A stretch of 64,000 bases of DNA, taken from the NCBI GenBank assembly GCA_045837725.1, contig JBEWZL010000278.1, forward strand, positions 372,001-436,000, given 5' to 3'. How positions within the stretch are numbered: position 1 is the stretch's first letter; each line of letters opens with the position of its first letter. The notes beneath the pieces are model-generated. The model made no database searches. It was not told where the DNA came from and saw only the letters and a program-made list of their open reading frames with translations. Source of the DNA: Vermamoeba vermiformis. Lineage: Eukaryota; Tubulinea; Echinamoebida. Both the position numbers and the translations under genes were made by a program. Positions 1 through 11,743 of this stretch are shown here, one piece after another.

Positions 1-2
1 CT

Positions 3-149
3 AAGCGATCAAGAAAGAGACAAAGAAAAGAATTGGGCGAGGTTGAAGACGATCCTGCCGCTCGCAAGAAGCGCAAGTTGAATGAGGAATACAACAGCGA
101 CCTTCTTGACGATAGCGATTTGAGCAGCGACGATGAAGAATCATTCTAA
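3..149 (+). CDS. C-terminal end of a charged, probably nuclear protein (5' end outside window)
   Basis: Only the last 48 codons are inside the window, read in the frame that starts at base 3 and ends with TAA at 147-149. The visible tail is rich in Lys/Arg (a KKRK cluster resembling a nuclear localisation signal) and then turns strongly acidic (runs of DD, SSDDEE) before ending in SF. Basic-then-acidic tails like this are common in nuclear or nucleolar proteins, but nothing here identifies a family. The frame is open from the window edge, so the exon may extend leftwards. The next gene is convergent, with its stop codon about 270 bases downstream. Confidence 0.6.
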   Translation, partial: KRSRKRQRKELGEVEDDPAARKKRKLNEEYNSDLLDDSDLSSDDEESF

Positions 150-416
150 TTGCCAACCCCAATCCAGACCAAAAACCCAAAAATAACCCACATCCCCGTT
201 CCGAAACATGACAACAGTTATAATGACTCGTGTCGCACCCATAACTGCGCGAATAACCACCTTGTAAATAGTCTGCCCATCTCTTTGTATTGTAAGCTTA
301 TTTATAAATAGTTGAAATGTCAAATTGCGATTTCAAAGTGCCAAAGTTTAATCATGAACAAACGGTTTTATGTACACATATACATCTCAGACCTTTCTAT
401 AATGCCGTTAGATCTG

Positions 417-3384
417 TTATTGAATGACGCACAAGCCTCCTTCTTTGCGAGTGATAGCGATCTCTTGCGGGGCTGGCACGTCAAACTTGACCGGACTGAC
501 GATCAATTTGCTTTCGGGCCAATAAACCTCGTCTTCACGGATAAACTCATGATATATCCGCTGATTATCATCTTCATAACTGCGTAACCAAGCGTTAACA
601 TGAGACAAAGAACGAGCGGATGTGACAAAATCCGATTCTGGTAAATTTGCTTACACAGCTAAGAGCTCTTTAATGGACTGGTGGTGGCGCTTTAGTTTAT
701 CATATTGTTGCTGCATGTCGGGTTCGCATTCTCTTTTCTAAAAATAGAAAAAAAGTTAAAGAAAACAGCGTGTCCCATCCAGACACAAAGAAGGGAAAAC
801 GAAATGTACCCCGAATGTCTCTTCTATATTAAGGATACGGTTGTCTCAAGCACGTCAGTCTTGAGTATCGAACATGCTTTGCGCAAGTAGCCGATGGCAT
901 AACCTGGCTTACTAAAAACAAAAAAATAATTAGATCTTGCCTCGTGGAGCAAGGCCCAAAAGTAATTCCAGCTATATTTAGTAATCCTGTATATTTAACT
1001 CGCGTCGTAGTTTTTACTCACGCGTCCTCATGCATAGATCTGCCCATGTAAGCGTAAGCCAGCGACTCGTAGAGTGTCTTGGTAACTTCCATGTACAGTC
1101 TGAACGAGCTAACTAAAAACTTCTTGTACGGTGCCTGAACAAGATATTGTCGTTAATAATATGACCACTAGTACTAACTTCTTAAAAGGTCGACGAAGAT
1201 CCAGCGGTTAAGAGATTTTGCTGGCGGATCTTGCCCGGACGTTGAATTTGCGCTCACATCGCGAGAAAGTACTCAACTCAACTCCCGACATTTTTTAGTG
1301 GTGTTACGTTTTCAACGACAGGTCAGTGAGGGAAAACTCATCAAGATTTAAAGAGTGTGCGACGCGTGCTTTTTTCGGATCCACGCTTGAAAATTTAAAG
1401 TATTTCTAATTATTGTCGCTTAGGTCATAACAGTGGGGCATATAATAAAGAGCGCTAATCATGACCATATTATTTGCAAGTGGCACTTTGTACCCGTACC
1501 AGCTCATCCACATTTTTTCGGTTAGAATTTCGAGTTAAGGAAAAACTTTTCCCCACGCCGCTAATTAATTTCACTGAACGTATACCCACGCGTTTCGGTA
1601 TACAGACACAAAGGCACGTACCTGTTCTTCGAGGTTTTTCAACAGCACGAGTGACTGGTCCAGCAGATTTGACACGCCAGCGCATAACTTGGCTAGTGTG
1701 CTTGGCTTTGTGGTTCTTCTTATGGCACGCTTGATGACGACTGTTTGGGCCTCGGCGAGTGATATGCTATCAAAGAATACGGATTAGTTTATCGGCAGAC
1801 TTCTCGGACGGTGAATCCGGACACTTGTACACGAGATTTTTTATAACTTTGTTTCATACTTTAGGACAGATGAGATTAAAATCTCACACAACTAATGATG
1901 GGTTAAATTATACTCGGTGCACCCAGTTAAATTTTAAACTTACTCGCAAAGTTACTCGAGATTTTTTTACTTTACGGTAAATTTAGGAAAAATCCGTTAC
2001 TAAAGCACGTTCAAGTTGGAACTAAATTATTGTGCCATATATTCTAAATTTGTGTTGTGCAATACCGTTTTGATATGTGCAACGGGTTTAATTTCGAGAT
2101 TGGCGAAATTTTAGACGGTAATTTTGTACAGCGGTTCACGATCCCGCCGAAACACTAGATACGCCCGATAATCATATATAACGATATGTATTAGATTCTC
2201 CGCGTGGGCTGTAACAAGCGCAATCATGTCTCGCTTCTCCAAATTGCGGTAAAACAAGATTTTCCGGGTCGTAACTACGTGACACGCGCGTGTTTTGTCA
2301 CGATTGTTGCGAGCACCAAACACACCGTTGAAATGAGTTCTAAAGGTCTGAAACTTACTTGGCGAGTATCGTGTACAGTTCTGCAAATATCTCTGGGATT
2401 GGCAGCTCTGCTGGCTTAACGAAGAATTTTGTTGAAACCTGCATCCCACGTTGTTAGTATCTACGCATCATATAGATAACATTATATCATTATATGATAT
2501 TATATCGATAGTAGATTAGAAAGAACACGTACGTTTTGATGAATGTACTGAAACACGCCCGCAGCCGTGGACAGATCTTTGACAATGTCTGTGTAACCGT
2601 CGTCAAATCGGTCCTCCATCAGTAAGTGCAATTTTTCTTTCGCTAGCCGCCTGAACAATATGCCGTATGTCTATAATAGAAAACAGATATTAGTACTGAG
2701 ATTACGTGTCGCGAATAGTAGATCCAAAAACAGATCTGCAACGGTACGTACTGTCAACACCATCGTGATTTCAAAGTACCAGTTCGTACTCGATGCTTGT
2801 GAGGTCAGATAATAACGTCCTAGCGCACTGGACCACGTGATTTCTATGTTAGGAATTTCGTTAATTGGTGTCCCTCAATCAAGTTTGCACAGCGTAATCA
2901 AATACTATGATTTTGCATACAATTATTTTTGTAATAATTTGTACTAATTATTTTGAGGGAATATTCTTACGTAAGTTCTTGGTGAAATCTGAGGGTAGTT
3001 TGTCAGCAGCCTCCATCTGAAACGAAAATACGAAATGATTGGAAAAATGGAGATGAAAAAATATATTGAGCTAACGTACGAGTCCAAATAGGCACGGCAA
3101 GTATTTCTGCACACCCTGCAATAATATTTCGTAAATACGCAAAAAATTAAATTAATCAAATTTTTATTAATTCAATTACCAACCTTAACAGCTGCTTCTG
3201 CAAACGATCTTTCACTAGCTATTACGACTTCATTTCGTGATTCTGAAATTTTTTTGAAAGTGATCGAAGTCTGTTCATCCACATTCTTAAACATCTTATC
3301 GAATTGAATAGTCGCTGTTTGAGGCGTAGTGATGCCATACACGTGCAATGGCGGTGAGGGTAAATCAACTTGTTCTTCTGCCAT
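417..3384 (-). CDS. BROX: BRO1-domain protein, BROX-like, with C-terminal CaaX box
   Basis: About ten exons. The ATG is at 3384, the first exon (to about 3172) starts MAEEQVDLPSP, and the TAA is at 417-419. Exons 2-4 are small (near 3080-3117, 2955-3015 and 2760-2850). Family marks: the 2535-2670 exon carries AAGVFQYI (BRO1: AAGxFxYL), the exon near 2415-2440 VSTKFFVKPAELP, and the exon at 1632-1770 ISLAEAQTVVIKRAI (BRO1: LAQAQE), followed by SFRLYMEVTKTLYESLAYAY and later KACSILK. The last exon reads DNQRIYHEFI and ends in CVIQ. Human BROX, an ESCRT-III/CHMP4-binding single BRO1 domain, also ends in a prenylated CaaX box, so both domain and terminus match. Inferred role: prenylated BRO1 adaptor for ESCRT at membranes. 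Exact joins in exons 2-4 and near 840-900 are approximate. Divergent from the BTB gene. Confidence 0.85.
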
Positions 3385-3634
3385 TGTGGTGATTGACTAC
3401 GTGGCGAATTCTTAAAAAAGTCATTTGAAAACAATAAAAGTTTACAACCGGTTCGACTGAGAGACCAATGTGTATTTTATCATATGATACGCCTGATGAG
3501 CATAGAATGATTTGAGATTTGGGAATCGATTCACCGGATCAGTGTTTGCCGCCAAAATGCGTCGGAGAAATTTTTAAATCTTTCGTTGCTAAATATCAAA
3601 TGCACGCGACATAAGCCTATAATTTATATTATAA

Positions 3635-5562
3635 ATGGCATTAGTAGATAATAATACGCAAACAGAATCGACGTGGACAAATTGCTCGGTTGGTAAGATC
3701 AGCGTTTATTTGGAGCTCAAATAGCCATCTAATACCATATAAAATATTACAGATATAATTACTATCGTTGCTGGTTCAGAGGAAGTTGTTTTCAAATGTT
3801 CCAAAGAAGATCTGATCGAGAAATCACGTTACTTTCAAGCGGTAAAATTTTGCACCACTCAAAATAATATTTCCATTATAAATATAAGCCAAATAACGAG
3901 TATTTCGCGTTGAGAATCTGTTTGATTCTACCGGCTAGCGGATCACATCCGTTCGTGTTAATTAACGCTAATGTGCCCTTTTAGATGTTCTCTAACTCGA
4001 TGCGCGAGTCAACACAAAGCGAAGTGCGTTTACCATTCGTAGATCCAGAAATATTCTCCTTATTCATCAAATACTTCGCTGTCGGTCACCTACCACTGAC
4101 TATTTCATCTTTAATCGACGTCTACTTGCAAGCTGATCAGTGGCTCATGCCTGAAGTAATATACCCTATAGTGCCATATGAATAACATCCAATTAACGCT
4201 CAATTAGGTCAAAAGTCAGTGCAAAACTTGCTTGAAGAGTTCAATAGATGTGGACTCGTGCTTCGTATTGCTGCAGGCTATGAATGTAAGACGATCCCTT
4301 ATGCTACGTATTTAATTGATGCTTACCTATTATATGCTCGTAGTCTCCTGTTCTGTTTGAGCTCTCTACCATCTGCGAAGACTGGATCATCGAACATCAC
4401 CACGAAGCATTCGCACACACGCAATTTGGCATTATATCTAAAGTAAGTATATTATTGTTACGATCGCACTTGTGTGACTTATCATTGGACCATTAGGAAC
4501 TGTTGGCCAATCTGCTACGCCGCAGATCCACTCTCACTGAAGTTGACAAGCTGAATGCAGTGCTAAGCTGGTGGAACAAACAAATTAATACTGAAGAGAC
4601 TACTATTGTCGACGACTATGCTCGTGTCGATAGCCAGTCACGCAAACGAAAGCGCATCTCGTGCGAAGTCTCAACGTTGCTGAGCGAGCAAGACAAAGAG
4701 AATAGAGGCAACAACATTAACAGTCCTATTGAACGATCGTATTCGTCACCTAAGTTTACGATCAATCGCTCTGAACGACTAGGACCCTCGCCTAAGAAGA
4801 AACAGAAAACGGATCGCGAACAAGGCGAGAGAAAGTAAGGATTAGATAACTATCATTAGTCGTATATTAACTAAGTCTATAGTGATGAACTGCGTCCGTT
4901 GCTCAGTTTGATAAATTTCTCCAAGATGACCGTGGATCAGCTGCTCACTGTGGTCGAGCCCAGCAAAGTCCTCTCGATCGCGGATCTGATGCACTACTTG
5001 AAGATCGCTAATGATCGCGAACAAGTGATGAAGTCTAGAGTCAAGCCACAGTCTGTCGTTGTGTCCATTGAGTTGCCCCGTCATGCGGATAGATCCGCCC
5101 TCACTTCAGTGAAAAGTGGCCCATTCACTCTATACGGACACCAATGGTACCTCCTCGACTTGACGTATCATAGCCACAGTACTAACGTGATTGATTAGGG
5201 AGGTCATCTTGCGCAACTCGATCGCGACACAAGCTGTGCCAGACGAAGGAAGTGAGCGCGAGGCCCGTGAATGTGACGTGTGTCTCGTGTGCCTGTCAGA
5301 GCTGAGTGACGAGGGATTTTACTTCAAAGGCGGTGAGATGGTCGTGCTCAACAGCCGCAAGACGAAGAGTAAGTCGACCGGTGCATTTGAAGGCGCAGTA
5401 TTTACGAAAGACATGCCACTTTGGTTCCGAACCATCGATCGACCACTCGCTGACTTGTTGCGTCCTGAAGCTGGATTCGTGTACGGAACAGATCCCGCGC
5501 ACCTTTCAAAGGGACGGTTAGAAGTGAAGATTAACTTTCCGTTGCGCCACGCCATTATGTAA
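3635..5562 (+). CDS. BTB-BACK domain protein with a nuclear-type basic insert
   Basis: Eight exons: 3635-3692, 3753-3841, 3985-4155, 4216-4285, 4344-4442, 4497-4834, 4883-5146 and 5199-5562 (TAA). Exons 2-3 encode a BTB/POZ fold (ITIVAGSEEVVFKCSKEDL, then SRYFQAMFSNSMRES and LPFVDPEIFSLFIKYF). Next come a BACK-like helical stretch (LLEEFNRCGLVLRIAAGYE, LFELSTICEDWIIEHH) and a basic linker with two NLS-like patches (RKRKR and PKKKQK). The C-terminal part (FTLYGHQWEVILR onward) has no family I recognise. BTB-BACK proteins commonly serve as CUL3 substrate adaptors or transcription co-regulators; the NLS patches suggest nuclear action here (inference). The acceptor for exon 4 (AAAAG) is atypical and was chosen because it keeps the frame. 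The AATAAA signal overlaps the stop codon. Confidence 0.8.
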
Positions 5563-5567
5563 ATAAA
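5562..5567 (+). terminator. Polyadenylation signal of the BTB gene
   Basis: AATAAA begins at the last base of the TAA stop codon of the BTB-BACK gene, followed by a second AATAAA copy about five bases further. A-rich signals directly on the stop codon imply a very short 3' UTR. Confidence 0.5.
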
Positions 5568-6275
5568 ATAAATTGTACATACGATACGATTAATCGATTA
5601 GTTGACTCAGAGTTGCAGAATGTAAAGACGATTTTCAGTACGCACAAAAATAAAGCTTGAATTTGGCACTGGTATCGCTTTTTAGGTTCATTCTTTACTG
5701 TACCTGCATGCGTAACAATTCGAATCCAATTTTCACCGGTATTCCATATTTGGTACCAGCACCACAACCGCTGAATTCGACCAATTTTACCCTTCGCGTG
5801 CGATCACTGTCTTAACAATCAGTAAGAATGTTTCGTTTACATAACCCGATAAAAAATGTACTTAGATATACGAAATGCGAAATCTAAAAATAGCAACCTA
5901 CAATTCTACTTTGGTTACTAATCTAATCTGAATTCGTCATGATACCCAACCCGAATTGGTTGAAGATCGTACGACTGATCATCCGTAGTATCCGGATAAC
6001 TCCTTTTCCTAATCGGGACCAAAGCGGAGACCACCCGGGATACGCTCCTTTAAAGTAGGAAGTGGAAAACGAACTGCTACATACTAGTATACATTAGATC
6101 CACTTGCTATTGCCGTACACTTGTCCTTTCTTTTGTTGTACGCGATTCATGAAATCGTAATTCTGTCTTTGAAAAGGAAATATAAAGAGAAGCAGGAAAC
6201 TAAGGTGCACGTTCCTTGTGGTCGAGGTTGATAAGCCTAGAGATATCTCCCCGTTTATCTCGAGTTGTCACATAC
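5568..6275. other. Intergenic spacer, no gene seen
   Basis: About 700 bases between the BTB gene and the downstream secreted-protein gene (same strand). No frame with recognisable coding or splice pattern on either strand. The right end is the promoter of the secreted protein. Confidence 0.5.
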
Positions 6276-6283
6276 TATAAAAG
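6276..6283 (+). promoter_or_regulatory. TATA box of the secreted GPI-type protein gene
   Basis: A TATAAAAG element lies about 108 bases before the ATG at 6384. A similar TATAAAAG, and a weaker variant, stand at matching distances before two other genes in this window, which supports a real core-promoter role. Confidence 0.55.
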
Positions 6284-6383
6284 GAAAAGCCGATTTAGTC
6301 GATTCCCAAAACCACACAGTCGGTTAAATCTTTTTTTTGTATTTTGCGCACAATACACCACACCTGCTCAATCAATATCACAG

Positions 6384-7214
6384 ATGGTAAGATACTAGCT
6401 GCAATGTACTGAACCGATCACTAAACAACAATAATTCAGAACGCAAAATTGTCCATCGCTTGCATTTTCGCTCTTTTGGCCGCTTCCGTCTCTGCCTTAA
6501 GTTACGAAGTTCTTACTTCATACTCCGATGCCGCCTGTACCCAGGCCACTGGTGGCTTTAGCGTCAAAGCAACGGTACGTAACTTTTCGGGCGGGAGGCA
6601 GTTAACTGAACCTTTAACGGCAGGATATTTGTAAGGCCGCCTACACCACTTGCACTGAAAATTTCGGTGTGTACTTGCTGTCAAACTGCACAGACATCGA
6701 TCCTATTGAAACCGTACCTGATGGATATAACGTCTTGATCACGTACCCGTCCTCCGATGGTACTTGCACACTCACTACTGGTACTTACACGGGCGCTGAT
6801 GTTGGTACGTAACCGAAAAGAGTTAAAGGAATAACTTTTTAATCGCTTTTTCGTTCAGCTCCTACTGGCGTTTGCTTTGCTGGTTTCCTCGCCTCCTCGG
6901 CATCTAAGTTCAGCTCTTGTGGTGCCAAGGCCAACTACACCCAGTGGATCGATCTTGCTAGCTGCCAAGGGGACGATTCAAAGTTTTCAACAGGCGTCAC
7001 TTCCTACACCTCTGGTTCGTGCACCAAAACAGCTTTCTTTGATATGAAATCCATCTGTGCCTCCGGAACTCCTGTTGCAGCCCCTGCCAACAGCGCTCCT
7101 CAAGCTGGCAATAACGCTCCTCAAGCCGCACAGACTCCCGCCAAGAAATCCAGCTCCTCAAGCATTGCTGTGGGATTGAGTTTGATGGCCTTTGGTTTGG
7201 TTGTGTTGGCCTAA
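6384..7214 (+). CDS. Secreted Cys-rich protein, probably GPI-anchored
   Basis: The first exon is just the ATG (6384-6386), spliced to 6440-6574, 6624-6804 and 6859-7214 (TAA). The protein starts MNAKLSIACIFALLAASVSA, a clear signal peptide, and continues with a Cys-, Thr- and Ser-rich ectodomain of about 170 residues with an even number of well-spaced Cys. A Ser/Pro/Ala-rich spacer (APANSAPQAGNNAPQAAQT) follows, and the end is hydrophobic (IAVGLSLMAFGLVVLA), typical of a GPI-attachment signal. I do not recognise the family. Likely a cell-surface or wall protein. A TATA box lies about 108 bases upstream and an AATAAA 34 bases after the stop. Good codon choice and the core promoter suggest strong expression (inference). 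Confidence 0.8.
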
Positions 7215-7247
7215 GAAGGGGTACATTATGCCTCGTTCTTTTCGTTC

Positions 7248-7253
7248 AATAAA
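7248..7253 (+). terminator. Polyadenylation signal of the secreted protein gene
   Basis: AATAAA 34 bases after the TAA stop, in the 154-base gap to the convergent FRA10AC1 gene. Confidence 0.55.
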
Positions 7254-7367
7254 TTATCTGGCTCATTGCCACTACACCTGTTCGGAGCGTGATTACTACT
7301 CTGGGCCCAGATCATTCGCTTAGGTAGGCAACTTCGTCGTTCTTAGTTCTGCTATATACACGTACGT

Positions 7368-8595
7368 TTATTGAAATAAGCCTTCAAAGAACTTATCAAC
7401 GGTGTCTTCTAACGTCTCTTTTTGCTCGTCATGCGAAATATCAGTGTTCGCATCTGCATCTACTTTTTGCTTCTTTTTACTTCGTCCTTCCTCTTCTGAA
7501 TCTGAACTGTCGCCACTGTCGCGTTTTCTCTTGCGTTTTTCTTTCTCTTCGCGCTTTCGTTTCTTTTTTTCTTCTTTGAGTCGTTTCTTTTCTTTCTTCT
7601 TATCGGCTTTGTAGTTCATCTTTTTGGCACATTCATCGCACAATCGTATCTTCACGAGCGCGTTCTTTTTTTCTCCGGCTTCAACGTATCCAAAGTTAAC
7701 CTGTAACCGGTTAGCAAATGTTTGAACATCCGGATGTCAAACTAAGACTTACTTCGTAGCTCTTCAGTCCGTTGCGCTCGTTGCAAGCTTTATTGCCACA
7801 AATAAACTGGCCCTTGCCTTCAAAAACTTCTTTTTGCGTTCGCCACCGTAATCCAATCTACACGAGATCCGTTAGAATGCCTCTAAGGTAAGATCTAAAG
7901 GAGGGACGTACCTTGCCTTCTTTGTACCTAGAGAAGTCACCAATGCAGTACTCTTTAAATAACTTGTCGTAATATTGCTTAGCCACTCGCTTCTCCCAAA
8001 CACTGTCGTCGTTGTCAGCTACAGTGCGCACGAATCTGTACTCCTCGCGCAGCATGTCCATGTCTGACTTGTACGCTGGCTGTGGCGCCTTCAACGCATC
8101 TGGACCGCCGTAGAATAACACGTAGTCGTCTATAAACTTCTTGTGCCGCTCGTACGCATTGAGCTTTGAAATGCTTCGTGCGTATGTCCTTCGTGCTTCA
8201 CGATCCTTAGCATCATCGTACGACTTTGCGGTATTCTTAGCACTGGGATTTTCTAATGTTATATATTATTAGACTAGCTCGTTGTATGTATGCGCAAAGA
8301 ATAGCGTGTCAAAGAACGAGAATATTCCTTGATTAATTGAAAAATAAAAATAATTATTCAAATTGACTCGCCGTTTAAATTGCCATCAAATAAGAGGTGC
8401 GCATATTGTAATTAAAATAATTATATTTTTTAGGCTGGGTTTAGAGTGCTTGGTAGTCAGTGCACGAGATCCAAGTTGCTTACCTTGAACAGGAGGTTTC
8501 TTTGGCAGTTCTGAATAAAGTTCTGAAGTTTTGTGCGACTGTTCGAGCTCAGTGCCGTAACTGCCCTGCACGTGTGCTCTTGCTTGATCGGACAT
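7368..8595 (-). CDS. FRA10AC1: FRA10AC1 family protein (spliceosome-associated)
   Basis: Four exons on the minus strand: 8595-8484, 8252-7912, 7857-7754 and 7700-7368 (TAA). The family core is unmistakable: YYDKLFKEYCIGDFSRYKEGK, then IGLRWRTQKEVFEGKGQF and CGNKACNERNGLKSYEVNF, and EKKNALVKIRLCDECAKKM. The two CxxC-type pairs (CGNKAC and CDEC) form the zinc-binding module expected in this family. The C-terminal 80 residues are a Lys/Arg/Glu low-complexity tail with an acidic SSDSEEE stretch. FRA10AC1 is known as a nuclear protein associated with the spliceosomal C complex, fitting an intron-rich genome. It shares a 372-base divergent promoter with beta-tubulin. Confidence 0.93.
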
Positions 8596-8967
8596 TGTAA
8601 TATTAAACCCAAAACACGAAGCTACTCTATGATACTCTTATGGATTGACCAATAGGCCCCTTATCTTAAGGAGCAAGGACGAACAGATCCGAGCAAGATC
8701 TTGATAATATCGTACAAGATGAGTTGCGGCATCTGGAAAAGGAGTAAATATTTCCAACCAATAGGACGGAAATAAAATTTATTTGTCGTCCACAAAACGT
8801 CGCGCCTTTCGAAAAAAAACGGCGGGCTCAGCTAAGTACGGAAAGAGCGAGCTTGAATTCTATTGGTTGATTTTTGGCGGGCTTTTTTGAAACACAACAA
8901 AAAATCTCCCTCCAACTTTAGTTCTTTTCATTCGTGCGTGCAAGCTAATCAACACAACTCAAGCAAA
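8596..8967. promoter_or_regulatory. Divergent promoter FRA10AC1 / beta-tubulin with CCAAT and E2F-like sites
   Basis: The sequence holds three CCAAT-type boxes: CCAAT at 8649-8653 and 8758-8762, and ATTGG at 8862-8866. An E2F-like site TTTGGCGGG lies at 8873-8881, about 90 bases before the tubulin ATG, with a second GGCGGG at 8821-8826 and a GCGCC patch near 8801-8806. No convincing TATA box lies at the usual distance. CCAAT boxes bind NF-Y and TTTGGCGGG-like sites bind E2F/DP in animals and plants; that these factors act here is inference. Confidence 0.55.
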
Positions 8968-10622
8968 ATGAGAGAAATCGTTCATATTCAAGCCGGTCAA
9001 TGCGGTAACCAAGTCGGTGCTAAGTTCTGGGAGACTATCTCTCAAGAACACGGCCTTGATGCTAAGGGCACTTACCAAGGCCAATCCGATCTTCAAAAGG
9101 AGCGCCTCAACGTCTATTACAACGAGGCCTCTGGCAACAAGTACGTCCCCAGAGCCGTCTTGGTCGATTTGGGTGAGTAACCACAAAATTAAAAACAAAA
9201 AAATTCAGATTAACTAATTAATTATAATCACAGAACCCGGTACTCTCGATGCCATTCGTTCTGGCCCTTATGGTGGTCTTTTCCGACCTGATAACTTCAT
9301 TGGTGGTCAATCTGGCGCAGGTAAACACTCACTTCTATTTTCTGGATTTGCCCACAATTGCCCGATCAATTAGGCAGTGCTCACAATGAGCAAGAACAAG
9401 TGATCTTGATTTTTGCAAGTTTTATTACTAATTAGCAAACGGAATTGATGATTTGATCGAGCGGTTTAAATCTCCCGCCCAAAATTTTTCTTTCACTACT
9501 CGAGCTCCCAATCGTTCTGAAAGTATCAGAGTACTAACTAGATGCTATTGTAAAGGTAACAACTGGGCTAAGGGTCACTACACTGAAGGTGCCGAACTTG
9601 TCGACAACGTTTTGGATGTTGTCCGCAAGGAGGCCGAGAACTGCGATTGCTTGCAAGGTTTCCAAATTACTCACTCTTTGGGTGGTGGTACTGGTTCTGG
9701 TATGGGTACTCTCCTCATCTCCAAGATCAGAGAAGACTTCCCCGACAGAATTATGTGCACTTACTCCGTTGTGCCCAGCCCTAAAGTCTCCGACACTGTC
9801 GTCGAACCCTACAACGCCACACTCTCTCTTCACCAATTGGTCGAGAACGCTGACGAAGTCATGTGCATTGACAACGAAGCTCTCTACGACATCTGCCACA
9901 GAACTTTGAAGTTGCCTTCACCTTCTTATGTTGATCTTAACCATCTCGTCTCTCAAGTCATGTCGGGTATCACTGCTTCTCTCCGCTTCCCTGGTCAACT
10001 CAACGCCGATCTCCGCAAGTTGGCTGTTAACTTGATCCCCTTCCCTCGTCTCCACTTCTTCTTGGTTGGTTATGCTCCTTTGACTGCTCGCAACCAAGAG
10101 GGCTTTGCCAACTCCTCTGTTGGTGAGCTCGTCTCTCAAATGTTCGACGCTCGCAACATGATGGCTGCTTGCGATCCTCGTCGCGGCAAGTACTTGACTG
10201 CTTCTGCCGTCTTCCGTGGCAAGATCCCCACTAAGGAGATTGACGAACAAATGACTCAACTTCAACAAAAGAACTCTGCTCACTTCGTCGAGTGGATCCC
10301 CAACAACATCAAGTCTTCAGTCACCGACATTGCTCCTAAGGGTCAAAAGATGGCTGTCACTTTCATTGGCAACAGCACTTCTATCCAATCTTTGTTCAAG
10401 CGTGTCGCCACTCAATTCACTGCTATGTTCAGACGAAAGGCTTTCTTGCATTGGTACACTGGTGAAGGTATGGAAGAGATGGAGTTCTCTGAAGCCGAAT
10501 CCAACATGAACGACTTGATCTCTGAATATCAACAATACGAAGAAGCCACTATTGAGGAAGCCGAAGGTGGTGAAGAGGTTCAAGCCGAAGGTGAAGCTGA
10601 GGTTGAAGCCGATGCCGAATAA
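8968..10622 (+). CDS. TUBB: Beta-tubulin
   Basis: Three exons: 8968-9172, 9234-9320 and 9556-10622 (TAA). The protein starts [20 protein letters not shown], has the GTP-binding [12 protein letters not shown] loop, and ends in an acidic Glu/Ala tail with two Tyr and several Glu suited to post-translational modification. Length, about 452 residues, is normal for beta-tubulin. The N-terminal MREI tetrapeptide is the one recognised in co-translational tubulin autoregulation in animals. Intron 2 (9321-9555, 235 nt) is much longer than the others, and its last 100 bases happen to be open in frame with exon 3, but tubulin conservation ([18 protein letters not shown]) requires the join 9320/9556. Codon use is biased to C-ending codons, as expected of a highly expressed gene. 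Confidence 0.98.
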
Positions 10623-10871
10623 GCACGGATGATCTCATCTCACTTTTTGTTATTTAATTGTGCTATAGTATGTTAATAAATAAGGTGCAAGCACTGTGCT
10701 CCTTTCGATCTAATACGCATGATAGTCTTTTTTTTGTTTCACGAGCGGTTTTTTTTGCATCCTTGTTGAACAAAATTTACCGTTGTGGTTTTAGCTCGGA
10801 AGCAAGATTTATTAACTGTTTAGCTTGTCTGATATTGAGCACAAGCCCCAAAGTTATTAACTCCATAAGAA

Positions 10872-11743
10872 ATGAGCGATAGTAATACCAACAGGAGAGA
10901 TTCTGATAGCAAGACCAAGAAAGGAGATGAACCAAAATCTCGTGATAGTCCTTCGGCGAAACGAAAGGACAAGGAAGACAAGGAAAAGGTATGCAAAATA
11001 TTCGAGTATATTTATGTTATAACTTAAATTGCCGATAAAGTACTCTTTTAAATTTCGGTACTCGAGCCAATCTGAATATTTTTTTTAATTACTAGGACAA
11101 AACTCCTGAAAAAGATGCAGAAAAAAAGAATAACAACAATGACGACGATGAGGATGACGAATTAGAATTATCTGATAGCAGCGAGGGAGAGGACGATAGT
11201 GGCAAAAAACCCAGACGAGACAGCTGGATTTTGAAGCAAAAGAAGGGTCTTGCAAGCCATATGGCGACTTCCTCTGCTGGAAAACAATTATTAAAAAAAT
11301 ATTTGGACAAAGATACTCAGACCTTACTGACAACCGTCAAGAAACTGATCACATCCCTCGATAGCGCAAAGAGGGCGAAACAATTCAACAAAGATATTAT
11401 CAAAATTGCAGTGAAGGTCATTGTGTTATACCAAGACAAGAAAGTCACCGAGGCCAACTTCGAGTCACTCAAATTCAATTTCAGACGAATTTGCTCTGCC
11501 ATCCGAAACAACTGGAGGACGAAAGCTTTTGAAGAGCAAGCCACGTGCGACCGACTAATAGACCAGTTCGAGCAATTCGAAAAGGGCTTGTTGAAGATCA
11601 TCAAATCGTACGTGAGCCAGAACACCATCGATCGCATCCGAAACACGGTTGGCTATGTCGCCAACACAGAGTTCTTACAAAAGGCATCGAGACATGAGGA
11701 CTTTGATAAGGTGGCTTATGTAATGGCTGTCTATTTGGAATAG
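10872..11743 (+). CDS. TNFAIP8 (TIPE) family protein with disordered N-terminal extension
   Basis: Two exons: 10872-10988 and 11096-11743 (TAG). Residues 1 to about 90 are a charged, low-complexity region rich in Lys, Asp, Glu and Ser. The rest is the six-helix TIPE fold: KKGLASHMATSSAGKQLLKK (family: EKKLLSKM), KDIIKIAVKVIVLYQDKK (family: KDLIKVAIKVAVLHRN), then a long helix with FRRICSAI, and SYVSQNTIDRIRNTVGYV (family: HLTPKSHGRIRHVF). TNFAIP8 proteins bind lipids or phosphoinositides and steer Rac/PI3K signalling in animals. The charged N-terminal half is not part of the animal proteins. Likely a cytosolic lipid-transfer or signalling factor (inference). Confidence 0.8.

Noticed and set aside
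2111-2449. 112-codon minus-strand frame in the BROX gene
   Set aside because: Only its first part is a real exon (about 2415-2435); the rest reads through a GTAAGT donor into an intron.
9453-9555. Alternative tubulin start within intron 2 (open frame before exon 3)
   Set aside because: It would remove the conserved first 108 residues; the join 9320/9556 restores QSGAGNNWAKG exactly.
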